NCBI GenBank assembly: GCA_963739045.1 | Contig: CAVTYY010000001.1 | Span: 186,001 to 250,000, forward strand | Direction: 5' to 3' | Source: Halobacillus_B sp963739045 | GTDB taxonomy: Bacteria > Bacillota > Bacilli > Bacillales > Halobacillaceae | Length of the DNA stretch: 64,000 nt | Shown here: positions 1 to 9,898 of the stretch, one piece after another | How positions within the stretch are numbered: the first letter of the stretch is position 1 | Layout of the letters: each line of letters starts with the position of its first letter | The notes under the pieces: generated by a model | Told to the model about the DNA's origin: nothing | Database searches by the model: none | What the model saw: only the letters and a program-made list of their open reading frames with translations | Program-made: the position numbers and the translations under genes

Positions 1-480
1 GCGCACGATTCCTGGCTCGTGTTAAGAGGATTAAAGACACTTGATTGCAGACTAAAGCAATCTTCTGAATCAGCCCAAAAAATTGCTGCCTATTTACAAC
101 AGCATCCGAAAGTGGAGCAAGTCTATTATCCAGGGTTCACCTCTCACCCCGGTCATTCCACTCACTCTTATCAGGCTCAAGGAGCAGGTGCCGTTCTTTC
201 CTTAAGGTTAAAGGATGAAGCGGCAGTTAGAGAATTCTCCAAGCATCTGGAAATACCCGTATTCGCTGTCAGTCTTGGAGCAGTGGAATCCATCCTCTCC
301 TACCCTGCTAGAATGTCTCACGCTTCTATGCCGAAACATGAACGGCTGAAACGAGGGATTACAGATGGTCTCTTGCGTTTATCTACAGGACTTGAGCAGC
401 CGGATGACCTCATTCAAGACTTTGAACAGGCCCTGGCTCATGTGGAAGCAGATTCTTTAGTAAGAAGGGTGAGTGTGTAA
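1..480 (+). CDS. metC: Cystathionine beta-lyase/gamma-synthase family, 3' end (partial)
   Basis: The reading frame is open from base 1, so the 5' part, including the PLP-binding lysine, lies outside the window; 159 residues are visible. The tail is typical of the Cys/Met-metabolism PLP enzymes: SWLVLRGLKT near the left edge and SLGAVESILSYPARMSHAS about 60 residues before the end. These enzymes cleave cystathionine to homocysteine (MetC) or form cystathionine (MetI). The stop is 3 nt before the yitJ GTG start, so it is part of one operon with yitJ and metH. In related bacilli the gene directly before yitJ is usually metC; MetI cannot be ruled out from the C-terminus alone. The operon leader, where an S-box riboswitch would be expected, is not in the window. 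Confidence 0.8.
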   Translation, partial: AHDSWLVLRGLKTLDCRLKQSSESAQKIAAYLQQHPKVEQVYYPGFTSHPGHSTHSYQAQGAGAVLSLRLKDEAAVREFSKHLEIPVFAVSLGAVESILSYPARMSHASMPKHERLKRGITDGLLRLSTGLEQPDDLIQDFEQALAHVEADSLVRRVSV

Positions 481-483
481 CTC

Positions 484-2346
484 GTGAAATTTCATGAAGC
501 CTTGCAGGAGCGGACACTTATTGGAGACGGGGCCATGGGGACCTTACTCTATTCATACGGCATTGACCTTTGCTTTGAAGAACTGAATCTTTCCCACTCC
601 AAAGAAGTGCTGAACGTTCATAAAGCTTACGTTCACGCGGGAGCTGACGTGATCCAGACAAACACCTACGGGGCAAATTATGTAAAGCTTGCCCGCTATG
701 GTTTAGAGGATCAAGTCAAAGAAATTAATACCGCCGCCATCAAGCTTGCTAAAGAGGCTGCCCAGAATCAAAGTTATGTAGTAGGAACAGTCGGAGGTAT
801 CCGCGGCATTCAGAAACAAACCACCCCCCTTGAAGAAATTAAGCGGAGTTTTCGAGAACAGCTTTATTGTATGCTTTTTGAAGAAGTGGATGGGATCTTG
901 TTCGAAACTTACTTTGACTTAGAAGAACTGCTGACCGTGGTTGAAATCGCAAAAAAAGAAACAAACCTTCCGATTATTGCTCAAGTGTCCATGCATGAAC
1001 CAGGCGTTCTTCAGGATGGGACACCACTGACGGAGGCGCTGGATTTGATAGAGGATGTGGGAGCCGATGTCGTAGGAGTCAATTGCCGTCTTGGACCGTA
1101 TCATATGATTCAAGCTTTGGAAGAAGTTCCGCTTCCCAAAAAAGCTGTACTTTCCGCTTATCCAAATGCCAGTCTGCCCGATTACGAGGATGGCCGCCTC
1201 GTTTACCCAACCGATCCCACCTATTTCCAGAAGAGTGCGATCCAATTATACGAACAAGGGGCCAGGCTCATCGGCGGATGCTGCGGAACGACACCGGACC
1301 ATATCCAAGCGATTGCAGAAGCCGTAAAAGGCAGGTCACCCATCACTTCAAAAACCATTCCAGTCCGGGAACATCCTGCTGCTATCGAAGTCACTGAAAA
1401 GGAACGCAAGCCTCACTTACATGAGCTTGCCCATCAGGGAAGATCAATTATCGTTGAATTAGATCCCCCTAAGCGGTTGAAAACCGACCGCTTTTTCCAG
1501 GGAGCGAAGGCATTGAAAGATGCAGGGGTCGATTCCGTTACCCTTGCAGACAATTCCCTCGCTTCCCCGAGGATTAGTAATACCGCCATGGCCACCTTAA
1601 TTCATAAAAAATATGATATTAACCCTTTGGTGCATATTTCCTGCCGGGACCGTAACATGATCGGCCTGCAATCCCATTTGATGGGACTGCATACTCTGGG
1701 GATTCATGAAGTGCTAGCAGTTACCGGTGACCCTACTAAAATAGGCGATTTTCCCGGGGCGACCTCCGTCTATGATTTGTCGTCTTTTGATTTAATTTAT
1801 TATATTAAACAGCTCAACAAAGGAATTTCTTTTTCAGGAAAACCACTGGGGGAGAAAACGTCTTTTTCAGTAGCTGCAGCCTTTAACCCTAACGTCCGCA
1901 ACCTGAACCGAGCCGTTGGAAGACTTGAAAAAAAGATTAAGTATGGAGCAGACTACTTTATAAGCCAGCCCGTCTACAGTGAAGAACAGATCCTTGAAGT
2001 CTATGAAGCTACCAAACATATAGAAGCCCCTATTTACATCGGGGTTATGCCATTAACCAGTTCACGCAACGCGGAATTTCTGCACAATGAAGTACCGGGC
2101 ATTACCCTGTCCTCGGAAATTAGAGATCGCATGGATCTGTACAGAGACGACCCTGCCCTTTCGAAAGACGAAGGAATTGCGATTGCAAAATCACTGATTG
2201 ATGCTGCCCTCGATCTCTTTAACGGCATTTACTTAATTACCCCGTTTCTCCGCTACGAAATGACGGTAGAATTAACAAATTATATTCAGGAAAAGACGAA
2301 GGAAAGACAAGAAAGGAAGGTTTCAAATGGTATCCACATTATTTGA
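484..2346 (+). CDS. yitJ: Bifunctional homocysteine S-methyltransferase / 5,10-methylenetetrahydrofolate reductase
   Basis: The 620-residue protein is the two-domain YitJ type. Residues about 1-290 are a homocysteine S-methyltransferase domain with zinc cysteines in GVNCRLGP (around 200) and GGCCGTTP (263-270). Residues about 315-610 are a MetF-like methylenetetrahydrofolate reductase barrel, with VTGDPTKIGDFPGA and the YFISQPVYS segment. It supplies 5-methyl-THF and can methylate homocysteine. The GTG start lies 3 nt after metC and is preceded by AAGGGTGAG. Its 3' end overlaps metH by 20 nt, which implies translational coupling. Soluble, cytoplasmic. Confidence 0.93.
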   Translation: MKFHEALQERTLIGDGAMGTLLYSYGIDLCFEELNLSHSKEVLNVHKAYVHAGADVIQTNTYGANYVKLARYGLEDQVKEINTAAIKLAKEAAQNQSYVVGTVGGIRGIQKQTTPLEEIKRSFREQLYCMLFEEVDGILFETYFDLEELLTVVEIAKKETNLPIIAQVSMHEPGVLQDGTPLTEALDLIEDVGADVVGVNCRLGPYHMIQALEEVPLPKKAVLSAYPNASLPDYEDGRLVYPTDPTYFQKSAIQLYEQGARLIGGCCGTTPDHIQAIAEAVKGRSPITSKTIPVREHPAAIEVTEKERKPHLHELAHQGRSIIVELDPPKRLKTDRFFQGAKALKDAGVDSVTLADNSLASPRISNTAMATLIHKKYDINPLVHISCRDRNMIGLQSHLMGLHTLGIHEVLAVTGDPTKIGDFPGATSVYDLSSFDLIYYIKQLNKGISFSGKPLGEKTSFSVAAAFNPNVRNLNRAVGRLEKKIKYGADYFISQPVYSEEQILEVYEATKHIEAPIYIGVMPLTSSRNAEFLHNEVPGITLSSEIRDRMDLYRDDPALSKDEGIAIAKSLIDAALDLFNGIYLITPFLRYEMTVELTNYIQEKTKERQERKVSNGIHII

Positions 2347-5300
2347 ACAGCAACTTCAGAAGAAAATCATGGTGCTGGATGGAGCTATGGGGACCATGCT
2401 GCAGCAAGCCACCCTCTCGGCAGAAGACTTTGGCGGTGAAGAATATGAAGGATGTAATGAATACTTAAATCTTACGTACCCTTCCCTGCTTGATTCCATT
2501 CATTCGGCGTATCTTGAGGCGGGGGCCGATATCATTGAAACGAATACCTTTGGAGCTACTGACCTCGTGCTGGATGAATATAACCTTGGCCACTTATCTG
2601 AAGAACTCAATGTAAAAGGTGCTCAAATCGCCAAGAAAGCCGCGGCAAGATATACAACCGCTGAGCATCCTCGTTTCGTAGCAGGAGCCATGGGACCAAC
2701 GACCAAAACACTATCCGTCACAGGCGGAACCACCTTTGAACTGCTCAGCAAGGCGTATCAAGAACAAGCCCGTGGTCTTATTAAAGGCGGAGTGGATCTT
2801 CTCCTCCTGGAAACTTCCCAGGATATGCTGAACGTTAAGGCGGCCTACCTCGGAATTACAAAAGCCTTTATAGAAACGGATCGGCACTTGCCACTGATGA
2901 TATCCGGAACGATTGAACCGATGGGAACGACGCTTGCCGGCCAGAATATTGAAGCCTTTTATCTATCCTTAGAACATATGAAACCGGCCGTAGTCGGCCT
3001 TAATTGCGCCACCGGTCCGGAGTTCATGCGCGACCATTTACGGTCCCTTTCTGATTTAGCTACCACATCCGTCAGCTGCTATCCGAATGCGGGCTTACCG
3101 GATGAAGAAGGAAATTATCACGAAACACCTGAATCCTTAGCTGAAAAAATTTCCGGATTTGCGGAAAAAGGCTGGGTCAATGTTGTCGGAGGGTGCTGCG
3201 GCACTACGCCTGCTCATATTAAAGCTCTCTCACAAGTTGTTCAGGGCTTTCCACCAAGAACAGCACCTGCCACTCATCCTCATGCGGTGTCGGGAATCGA
3301 GCCATTTATTTATGAAGACAAAAGCAGCCGGCCGATTCTAGTCGGGGAAAGAACGAATGTGATTGGCTCTCGAAAATTTAAACGGCTGATCGCCGAAGAA
3401 AAATTTGAAGAAGCATCCGAAGTAGCAAGAGCCCAAGTAAAAAAAGGCGCCCAGGTTATTGATATCTGCCTGGCAGATCCTGACCGCGAAGAAGCCATCG
3501 ACATGGAAGCTTTCATGCAGCAAGTAGTAAATAAAGTGAAAGTTCCGCTTATCATCGATTCCACTGATGTAGAGGTTATTGAAAAAGCATTGACCTATTC
3601 TCAAGGAAAGGTCATTATCAATTCGATTAATCTGGAGGATGGTGAAGAACGCTTTAAAGAAGTTCTTCCGCTCGTGAAGCAATACGGGGCTGCCGTTGTG
3701 GTAGGTACGATTGATGAAACAGGGATGGGTGTAACCGCCGAAAGAAAACTAGAAATCGCCAAACGATCTCATGATCTATTAGTGGGTGATTATGGTCTGC
3801 ACCCTTCTGATATTATTTTCGACCCGCTTGTCTTCCCTATTGGTACGGGGGATGAGCAATACATTGGTTCAGCAGAAGCCACAATTGAAGGAATTAAATC
3901 GATTAAAGATCATCTGCCCGAATGCCAGACCATTTTAGGGATTAGTAATGTTTCCTTTGGTTTGCCTCCTGTAGGCAGAGAAGTATTAAACGCTGTTTAC
4001 CTTTACCACTGTACAAAAGCCGGACTCGACTATGCGATTGTGAATACTGAGAAGCTGGAGAGGTATGCATCCATCTCTGAAGCAGAAATTAAACAGGCAG
4101 ATGAACTGCTTTTCCACACCACGGACCAGACGCTTGCCGATTTCACAGCTTTTTACCGGGGAAAGAAAAAAGAAGTAAAAGTCCCTACTTCTACCATGAC
4201 CTTAGCGGAACGGCTTGCGCATTATGTTGTGGAAGGCACGAAAGAAGGATTGCTGCCAGACCTTGAAGAAGCACTTCGTCAATATAACACTCCCCTTGAA
4301 GTAATCAATGGACCCCTGATGGAGGGCATGGCTGAAGTCGGTCGACTATTTAACGATAACCAGCTGATTGTAGCCGAGGTGCTTCAAAGTGCAGAGGTCA
4401 TGAAAGCTTCTGTGGCATTTCTTGAACCCCATATGGAAAAGGATGATCACTCTAATAAAAAAGGAAAAGTTCTGCTAGCTACTGTGAAAGGCGACGTCCA
4501 TGATATCGGCAAGAACCTGGTAGAAATCATCTTGAGCAACAATGGTTTTGAAGTAGTCGATCTCGGAATTAAAGTGACCCCTTCGGATTTAATTAAACAA
4601 ATAAACCAGGAGAAGCCTGACTTTATTGGTCTTTCAGGATTACTTGTGAAGTCGGCTCAGCAAATGGTGTTAACGGCGCAGGATTTAACTCAGCAAAAAA
4701 TTTCACTGCCGATCCTTGTAGGTGGCGCTGCCCTTTCGAGAAAGTTCACCCATACTAAGATTGCCCCTCAGTATAAAGGAGCGGTTTTTTATGCGAAAGA
4801 TGCCATGAATGGACTTACCATCTCAAACAAGCTGAGCAATAAAGAGGACCGGGAAATTTTACTCCAGGAACAATCAGAGAAACAAGCAAAAGCCGTGGCA
4901 GGAAGTGAAAAGCAGCAAGCTGCCGCATCAGCAACTGCTGTGGCTGAGAAACCCAAATCCAAGGTATCCACAAATGTACCTGTGCATCTCCCTAATGATT
5001 TTGAACAGCATGTAATTAAGAATCATTCGGTTGCTCATATCGAACCCTTTATTAACCAGCAAATGTTATTAGGTCACCATCTAGGGTTAAAGGGAAAGAT
5101 CGCAAAATTATTAGAAGAAAATAATCCGAAAGCTCTTCACTTAAAACAAGTCGTCGATGAATTATTAAGGAAGGCCAGTCAAGAAGGCTGGATTAAACCA
5201 TCTGCCCTTTACCGCTTCTTTCCTGCCCAGTCAGATGGAGATGATGTGATCATTTATGACCCAGTAGACAAGCAAACCGTGATCGAACGCTTTACTTTTC

Positions 5301-5779
5301 CACGGCAAGCTCGTGATCCTCACCTTTGTCTCGCCGATTATCTCCGTCCGGTTTCCAGTAATGAAATGGATTATACCGCGTTTTTTGCGGTAACAGCCGG
5401 GAAGGGGATTCGAGATCGTTCAGTAGAACTCAAAAACAATGGCGATTACTTAAAAAGCCACGCTCTGCAGGCGCTTGCACTTGAAACAGCTGAAGGTCTT
5501 GCTGAGCATGTTCACCAGCTTTTGCGTGACAAGTGGGGATTTCCTGATCCTACAGATTTCACGATGCAGGAACGTTTTTCTGCTAAGTATCAGGGCCAGC
5601 GTTTTTCCTTTGGCTACCCTGCCTGTCCTGATTTAGAGGATCAGCGAAAATTGTTTAAACTTCTTGAACCCGAGCAAATTGGAATTGAGTTAACAGAGGA
5701 ATGCATGATGGAACCGGAAGCTTCTGTCACAGCGATGGTATTTGCTCATCCAGAAGCTCGTTATTTCAATGTCCATTAG
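2327..5779 (+). CDS. metH: Methionine synthase, cobalamin-dependent
   Basis: Full-length (1150 residues) B12-dependent methionine synthase. The order is a homocysteine-binding barrel with zinc ligands C227 (GLNCATGP) and C290/C291 (GGCCGT), a pterin-binding barrel (from about 340, RPILVGERTNVIGSRKF), a B12 cap, a B12-binding domain with GDVHDIGKN at 722-730 (His725 is the cobalt ligand), and a C-terminal SAM-binding reactivation domain ending near RYFNVH. A low-complexity Ala/Gln/Lys linker (about 850-880) joins the last two domains. The ATG start has GGAAGG upstream and overlaps yitJ. It transfers the methyl group from 5-methyl-THF, made by YitJ, to homocysteine. Last gene of the operon; a strong terminator follows. 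Confidence 0.96.
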   Translation: MVSTLFEQQLQKKIMVLDGAMGTMLQQATLSAEDFGGEEYEGCNEYLNLTYPSLLDSIHSAYLEAGADIIETNTFGATDLVLDEYNLGHLSEELNVKGAQIAKKAAARYTTAEHPRFVAGAMGPTTKTLSVTGGTTFELLSKAYQEQARGLIKGGVDLLLLETSQDMLNVKAAYLGITKAFIETDRHLPLMISGTIEPMGTTLAGQNIEAFYLSLEHMKPAVVGLNCATGPEFMRDHLRSLSDLATTSVSCYPNAGLPDEEGNYHETPESLAEKISGFAEKGWVNVVGGCCGTTPAHIKALSQVVQGFPPRTAPATHPHAVSGIEPFIYEDKSSRPILVGERTNVIGSRKFKRLIAEEKFEEASEVARAQVKKGAQVIDICLADPDREEAIDMEAFMQQVVNKVKVPLIIDSTDVEVIEKALTYSQGKVIINSINLEDGEERFKEVLPLVKQYGAAVVVGTIDETGMGVTAERKLEIAKRSHDLLVGDYGLHPSDIIFDPLVFPIGTGDEQYIGSAEATIEGIKSIKDHLPECQTILGISNVSFGLPPVGREVLNAVYLYHCTKAGLDYAIVNTEKLERYASISEAEIKQADELLFHTTDQTLADFTAFYRGKKKEVKVPTSTMTLAERLAHYVVEGTKEGLLPDLEEALRQYNTPLEVINGPLMEGMAEVGRLFNDNQLIVAEVLQSAEVMKASVAFLEPHMEKDDHSNKKGKVLLATVKGDVHDIGKNLVEIILSNNGFEVVDLGIKVTPSDLIKQINQEKPDFIGLSGLLVKSAQQMVLTAQDLTQQKISLPILVGGAALSRKFTHTKIAPQYKGAVFYAKDAMNGLTISNKLSNKEDREILLQEQSEKQAKAVAGSEKQQAAASATAVAEKPKSKVSTNVPVHLPNDFEQHVIKNHSVAHIEPFINQQMLLGHHLGLKGKIAKLLEENNPKALHLKQVVDELLRKASQEGWIKPSALYRFFPAQSDGDDVIIYDPVDKQTVIERFTFPRQARDPHLCLADYLRPVSSNEMDYTAFFAVTAGKGIRDRSVELKNNGDYLKSHALQALALETAEGLAEHVHQLLRDKWGFPDPTDFTMQERFSAKYQGQRFSFGYPACPDLEDQRKLFKLLEPEQIGIELTEECMMEPEASVTAMVFAHPEARYFNVH

Positions 5780-5808
5780 TAAGAGCTCTACAGCACAGCG
5801 AAGTAAAT

Positions 5809-5853
5809 AAAAAAACAGGTTCTGAAGATTTTTTCTTCAGAACCTGTTTTTTT
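5809..5853 (+). terminator. Rho-independent terminator of the metC-yitJ-metH operon
   Basis: A 17-bp perfect stem (ACAGGTTCTGAAG paired with its complement) closes a short T-rich loop and is followed by T7. It lies 30 nt after the metH stop. Confidence 0.93.
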
Positions 5854-5896
5854 GTCGATGTTATTGATACTTAAAATACAGCATTGTGGAAAACTT

Positions 5897-6068
5897 GATT
5901 TCGAGACTATTATTGCGTGGTGAAGGTCCTGCAGGGGGCGACTCGCTTTCCGCGGACATGCGCTAAGCCTCCTCAGACTTCGTCTTCCGGGGTCTTACCT
6001 GTCATGCTTCTCCCGCAGGAGTCTCCCCACCCCCCTCCGGACTTCGCATTATATAATTTCTCGAAATC
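5897..6068 (-). repeat. ~170 bp intergenic element with terminal inverted repeats, copy 1
   Basis: The ends are a perfect inverted repeat, GATTTCGAGA and TCTCGAAATC. The interior, read on the minus strand, contains GAGACTCCTGCGGGA, GACCCCGGAAGACGAAG, GAGGAGGCTTAGCG and CGCGGAAAGCGAG. The same blocks occur at 6381-6550 and 15813-15981. No open frame of note is present. This looks like a non-coding dispersed (MITE-like or REP-like) element of Bacillaceae. Confidence 0.8.
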
Positions 6069-6380
6069 TACAGATTACTTCCCATGAAAGAGTGCACAAA
6101 TGAAACATTTCTTAATGCGAAAAATCCGTTTAAAATCCCATGCCGAAGATTAGAAAGATATAATTTATTATGTAATACGAAAGTGTTCATTCTCCTAACT
6201 ATAGAGTAGTTGCGAGGGAAATGAGTACTGTTTTTCCTCCCTATCTATTGATGGATGAACAAACCTTTCTAATAAAGAAAATATCTTGCAGAATCGTTAG
6301 CACATATGAACCAATGTTAAGAGTAGAAACTTAATCTTCTATACAAATTAACATTTAAATTTCTGCTATTTCTTAAATGG
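6069..6380. other. Gene-less stretch between two inverted copies of the repeat element
   Basis: AT-rich sequence with no coding frame of convincing length or start, no hairpin terminator and no recognisable RNA. It separates the minus-oriented and plus-oriented copies of the repeat. Confidence 0.6.
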
Positions 6381-6550
6381 GTTTCGAGTTCCTTTCTATG
6401 GTCAAAGGGCGGAGGGAAACGGTGAGACTCCTGTGGGAATTGCGGGACAGCTGAGACCCCGGAGAGCTTTGCTCGAGGAGGCTCAGCGCCCGCCCCACGG
6501 AAAGCGAACCATTTCCCGCAGTCCTTAGCCTCTCCTTATAGTCTCGAAAC
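6381..6550 (+). repeat. ~170 bp intergenic element with terminal inverted repeats, copy 2
   Basis: Runs from GTTTCGAG to CTCGAAAC. It contains GGGCGGAGGGAAACGGTGAG, CTCCTGTGGGAATTGCGGGA, GAGACCCCGGAGAGC, GAGGAGGCTCAGCGCCCG and CCACGGAAAGCGA. It is nearly identical in its core to the copy at 15813-15981 and lies in opposite orientation to the copy at 5897-6068. Confidence 0.85.
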
Positions 6551-6625
6551 TGAGTAAATGAGAGCCGAATGTTCAGAAAGATAATCACACAAGAAAATCA
6601 CCACTCTAAGGATAACCATTTCATA

Positions 6626-6850
6626 CTAAAACCCAGGAAGGTTATCCAGGTTGTTGGAAACATCCCCATCAGGATCACTGCGCAAATGTTCATCCCCATC
6701 TCTGCCTTTAAACAAATTCACATGCTCAATCTGCCCTTCTCTTGCCATTTGCTGAGCTTCCTTATAATCCACCACTTTACCTGAAGAAAGCTTCATTTCC
6801 ACAATACTTCCCTCACTATTTTTACGAACAGCTATAATTTGTTCTGCCAT
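6626..6850 (-). CDS. DUF3892 family small protein
   Basis: A 74-residue protein starting MAEQIIAVRKNSEGSI and ending NNLDNLPGF, which matches the layout of the DUF3892 family: an N-terminal beta strand pair, a central SGKVVDYKEA segment and a C-terminal DGDVSNNLDNLP. The ATG has a strong AAAGGAGG-like site (GGTAAAGGAGGCAATAGT). The biochemical role of the family is unknown. It stands alone, next to the repeat-rich gap and divergent from the GGDEF/EAL gene. Confidence 0.8.
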   Translation of the reverse strand: MAEQIIAVRKNSEGSIVEMKLSSGKVVDYKEAQQMAREGQIEHVNLFKGRDGDEHLRSDPDGDVSNNLDNLPGF

Positions 6851-7066
6851 ACTATTGCCTCCTTTACCTTAGTATGGAAGTCAAAATTAATATTATTCGG
6901 CCGATAATGTAAATACACCCTCTCATTTACTACTCATAACGACCCAGATACCATCAAAAAAATAAATCTTTTTAACCCCTATTTATGTAAAATTTTTATA
7001 AACAAGCAGGAAATATAGTAAAAAAGTCGAATTTTATCAAATAACATACAACTTGGAGGTTTTCCG

Positions 7067-9880
7067 ATGTCTGATGAACAATCCAGATATTCGCGTCTCG
7101 CACAAATTACTAAACTCATCAACACGAAACTAGACCTCTATGAGGTATTGGAGCATGTCGTAACCGCTATATCTGAAGAAATTGTACAGTGTGACTCCGT
7201 GGGCATCTATTTACCTCAAGAAGACGGGACATATCAGGGCTTTGTTGGAAAACCAGCACTTATTAATGGAATGAGTCTTGATAAGCAAATTGTCGATCCT
7301 GCACAAGACTTACTTGCTAACGAAGTGATCGAAACCAGAGAAGCTATTTACATCCCAGATACTACGAAAGATGACCGGCCGGATCAGAGGGTTATTCAAG
7401 CGTTCAAAATCAATTCTTTACTTGTCCTCCCTATTTCACAAGAACAGGAACTTTATGGGCTGGTCTTTTTGTTTGACTATGGTATCCCCATGAACTTAAC
7501 CAATTCCGAAATTGAAACAGTGAAAGCTTATGTGAACATGGCTGCTGTAGCCCTTAGAAACGCCAATAACTTGACGAGAAAAGAAGATTTAATCGCAGAT
7601 AAACAGCTGCTGTTGAACGTCACGCGAGAATTATCTCTCTGTTCTAACCTGCAGGAAGCTTTAGAATGCTGTTTTGATTACCTTGGAAAAGTGTTAAAGA
7701 ACCCCAATATCGGGGCCCATTTTTTAGACCCTGTGGCTGAACGACAAATTCATGCTGCCAGCTTAAGCAAGGATAGTGATTGGACAGAGGAGGAATGGAA
7801 GAAAACCCACAGCCTCCTGAAACTGGACCATTCCCAGGATTTAGTCTTTCGTGAAGTTATAGAAACCCGGCAGTCGATTCTAATTCCAGATTCATTTGCA
7901 GACCCACGTCCGAGCCATAAAGCCTGTAGAAAGTTTGGTATTAAAGGGATATATATGATTCCGCTGATCGCTATGGGAGAGGTTTTGGGGACAGTGGCCA
8001 TTGTTAACCTTAAGGAGAAAGGCTACATTTATCCCCCATCCGCTATGCAGCTTGCAGAATCGATCGTGGACGCTACAGCACCGGTTCTTTCCAACCTCCT
8101 CTACATTGAGAAACAGGAGTTAATTATTAATGATCGCACTTCACAATTAACTAAGAAAAATGAAGAGCTAGAACAGGTTGTTAAAGAAATAAAACAACTC
8201 AGCCATGAGAAAGAACTAATTCTAAACTCTGCTGGAGAGGGAATATTCGGGTTAGATTTAGAGGGAAACATCACCTTCTGCAACCCTTCAGCTACTTCAA
8301 TTCTCGGCTATAAAAACCAAGAAGAATTAATTGGCCAGTCCTATCAGTATATCTTTGACTGGAGGTTTTCAGAGAAACAGGATTACTCTAAATCCTTCCC
8401 GGCAAATTTCAAAACACAGCGGAACAGTGATCATTCTGATGAATTTTTCTTTAAAAAAGATCGCTCCAGCTTCCCTGTTGAATATGTGATCACACCGCAG
8501 AAACAAAACAGCGGGGTCGTCGGTTATGTGGTCACATTTAAAGACATAACTTCCCGCAAACAGATGGAAGAGAAAATTAAATACCACGCCTACTATGACA
8601 GCGTCACGAATATCCCTAACCGGGTGCTGTTTCATGACCGATTAAGCCAGGCATTAACGTACGCAGAAATCCATGACAGTCCTTTAAGCGTACTCTTCCT
8701 GGATTTAGATCGCTTCAAGAAAATCAATGACACATTCGGCCATGGGTTTGGAGATATTGTCTTGAAAAAAGTAGCACACCGCTTAACTGCTGCCATCCCT
8801 AAAGAAGCAACGGTTTCCAGACAAGGCGGAGATGAATTCATTATCCTACTTCCGAGCGTGAAGGACCGGCAGGAAGCTATTGGCTGTGCAGAAGAGGTAC
8901 TGCACTCTTTTTCCTCGCCATTTCTAATTGAAGAACAGGAAATCGCCATCAAAACGAGTATCGGCATCAGTATTTTCCCTGAACACGGCGTGACTGCTGA
9001 CTTACTTATTAAAAATGCCGACGTGGCTATGTATAAAGCCAAGGAACAAACCGGTAATAAATATCAAGTGTATAGTCCCGAAATTGAAGACCGATCTCTG
9101 GAAAGTATTCAGCTGGAAAATGATCTTTATAAAGCGCTGGATCAGAATGAATTCGTACTGTATTTCCAGCCTAAAGTCGATACCGCTTCGACCACACTTA
9201 CAGGCGCAGAGGCTCTCGTGCGCTGGAAACACCCTAAGCTGGGGCTGCTTGCGCCAAAAGATTTCATTCCGCTCGCAGAAGAAACAGGGCTGATCCTCTC
9301 CATTGGGGAATGGGTGCTTCAGCAAGCCTGTCAGCAAATGAAGAATTGGCATGACCAGGGATACTCATCACTTGGTGTATCCGTCAATTTATCACCTCAG
9401 CAATTTAACCAGGATCAGCTGATCTGCCGCATTAAAGAAATCCTGGAAGAAACCGGGCTCCCTCCCCATTCTTTAGAACTGGAGCTTACGGAGAACTTGA
9501 TTATTCATAATACCGAAAAGACCTTAACCACGATTCATCAATTGAAGAAGCTCGGTATCAAAATATCCATTGATGATTTCGGCACGGGCTACTCTTCGCT
9601 TGGATACCTAAAGGATTTCCCGGTGGATACTTTAAAAATTGATAAATCATTTATTGACGACATCACCACGAATCCGAACAACGCGGCGATTACAAATACC
9701 ATCATTACTTTAGCAAAAAGTTTACATCTGCAAGTGATTGCTGAAGGAGTAGAAACCAAAGATCAACTCGATTTCCTTACTGAACATGGCTGCACGCTGA
9801 TCCAGGGTTACTATTTCAGCCAGCCTATCGAAGCTTCCCACTTTTTAAAGCAGCCCTTAAAGGTCATAAACAACAATTAA
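7067..9880 (+). CDS. GAF-GAF-PAS-GGDEF-EAL cyclic-di-GMP signalling protein
   Basis: This 937-residue cytoplasmic protein has two N-terminal GAF domains (about 10-165 and 180-345), a short coiled coil (around 350-385, ending KQLSHEKELI), a PAS domain (about 385-505), a GGDEF domain with intact RQGGDEF (GGDEF at 587-591), and an EAL domain with EALVRW (EAL at 715-717) and DDFGTGYSSLGYL. Both catalytic motifs look intact, so it could make and/or degrade c-di-GMP. No membrane segment is seen, so it should sense intracellular ligands. GGAGG lies 8 nt before the ATG. The next gene starts 18 nt downstream, so the two are probably cotranscribed. Confidence 0.92.
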   Translation: MSDEQSRYSRLAQITKLINTKLDLYEVLEHVVTAISEEIVQCDSVGIYLPQEDGTYQGFVGKPALINGMSLDKQIVDPAQDLLANEVIETREAIYIPDTTKDDRPDQRVIQAFKINSLLVLPISQEQELYGLVFLFDYGIPMNLTNSEIETVKAYVNMAAVALRNANNLTRKEDLIADKQLLLNVTRELSLCSNLQEALECCFDYLGKVLKNPNIGAHFLDPVAERQIHAASLSKDSDWTEEEWKKTHSLLKLDHSQDLVFREVIETRQSILIPDSFADPRPSHKACRKFGIKGIYMIPLIAMGEVLGTVAIVNLKEKGYIYPPSAMQLAESIVDATAPVLSNLLYIEKQELIINDRTSQLTKKNEELEQVVKEIKQLSHEKELILNSAGEGIFGLDLEGNITFCNPSATSILGYKNQEELIGQSYQYIFDWRFSEKQDYSKSFPANFKTQRNSDHSDEFFFKKDRSSFPVEYVITPQKQNSGVVGYVVTFKDITSRKQMEEKIKYHAYYDSVTNIPNRVLFHDRLSQALTYAEIHDSPLSVLFLDLDRFKKINDTFGHGFGDIVLKKVAHRLTAAIPKEATVSRQGGDEFIILLPSVKDRQEAIGCAEEVLHSFSSPFLIEEQEIAIKTSIGISIFPEHGVTADLLIKNADVAMYKAKEQTGNKYQVYSPEIEDRSLESIQLENDLYKALDQNEFVLYFQPKVDTASTTLTGAEALVRWKHPKLGLLAPKDFIPLAEETGLILSIGEWVLQQACQQMKNWHDQGYSSLGVSVNLSPQQFNQDQLICRIKEILEETGLPPHSLELELTENLIIHNTEKTLTTIHQLKKLGIKISIDDFGTGYSSLGYLKDFPVDTLKIDKSFIDDITTNPNNAAITNTIITLAKSLHLQVIAEGVETKDQLDFLTEHGCTLIQGYYFSQPIEASHFLKQPLKVINNN

Positions 9881-9898
9881 TAAAGGAGCAAATGAATT

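Noticed and set aside
1..480. S-box riboswitch for the methionine operon
   Set aside because: Expected for this operon in bacilli, but the operon start is outside the window, so nothing can be seen.
6373..6588. Frame across the intergenic repeat
   Set aside because: It is a by-product of the GC-rich repeat; similar frames appear in the copy at 15.8 kb and have no ribosome sites.
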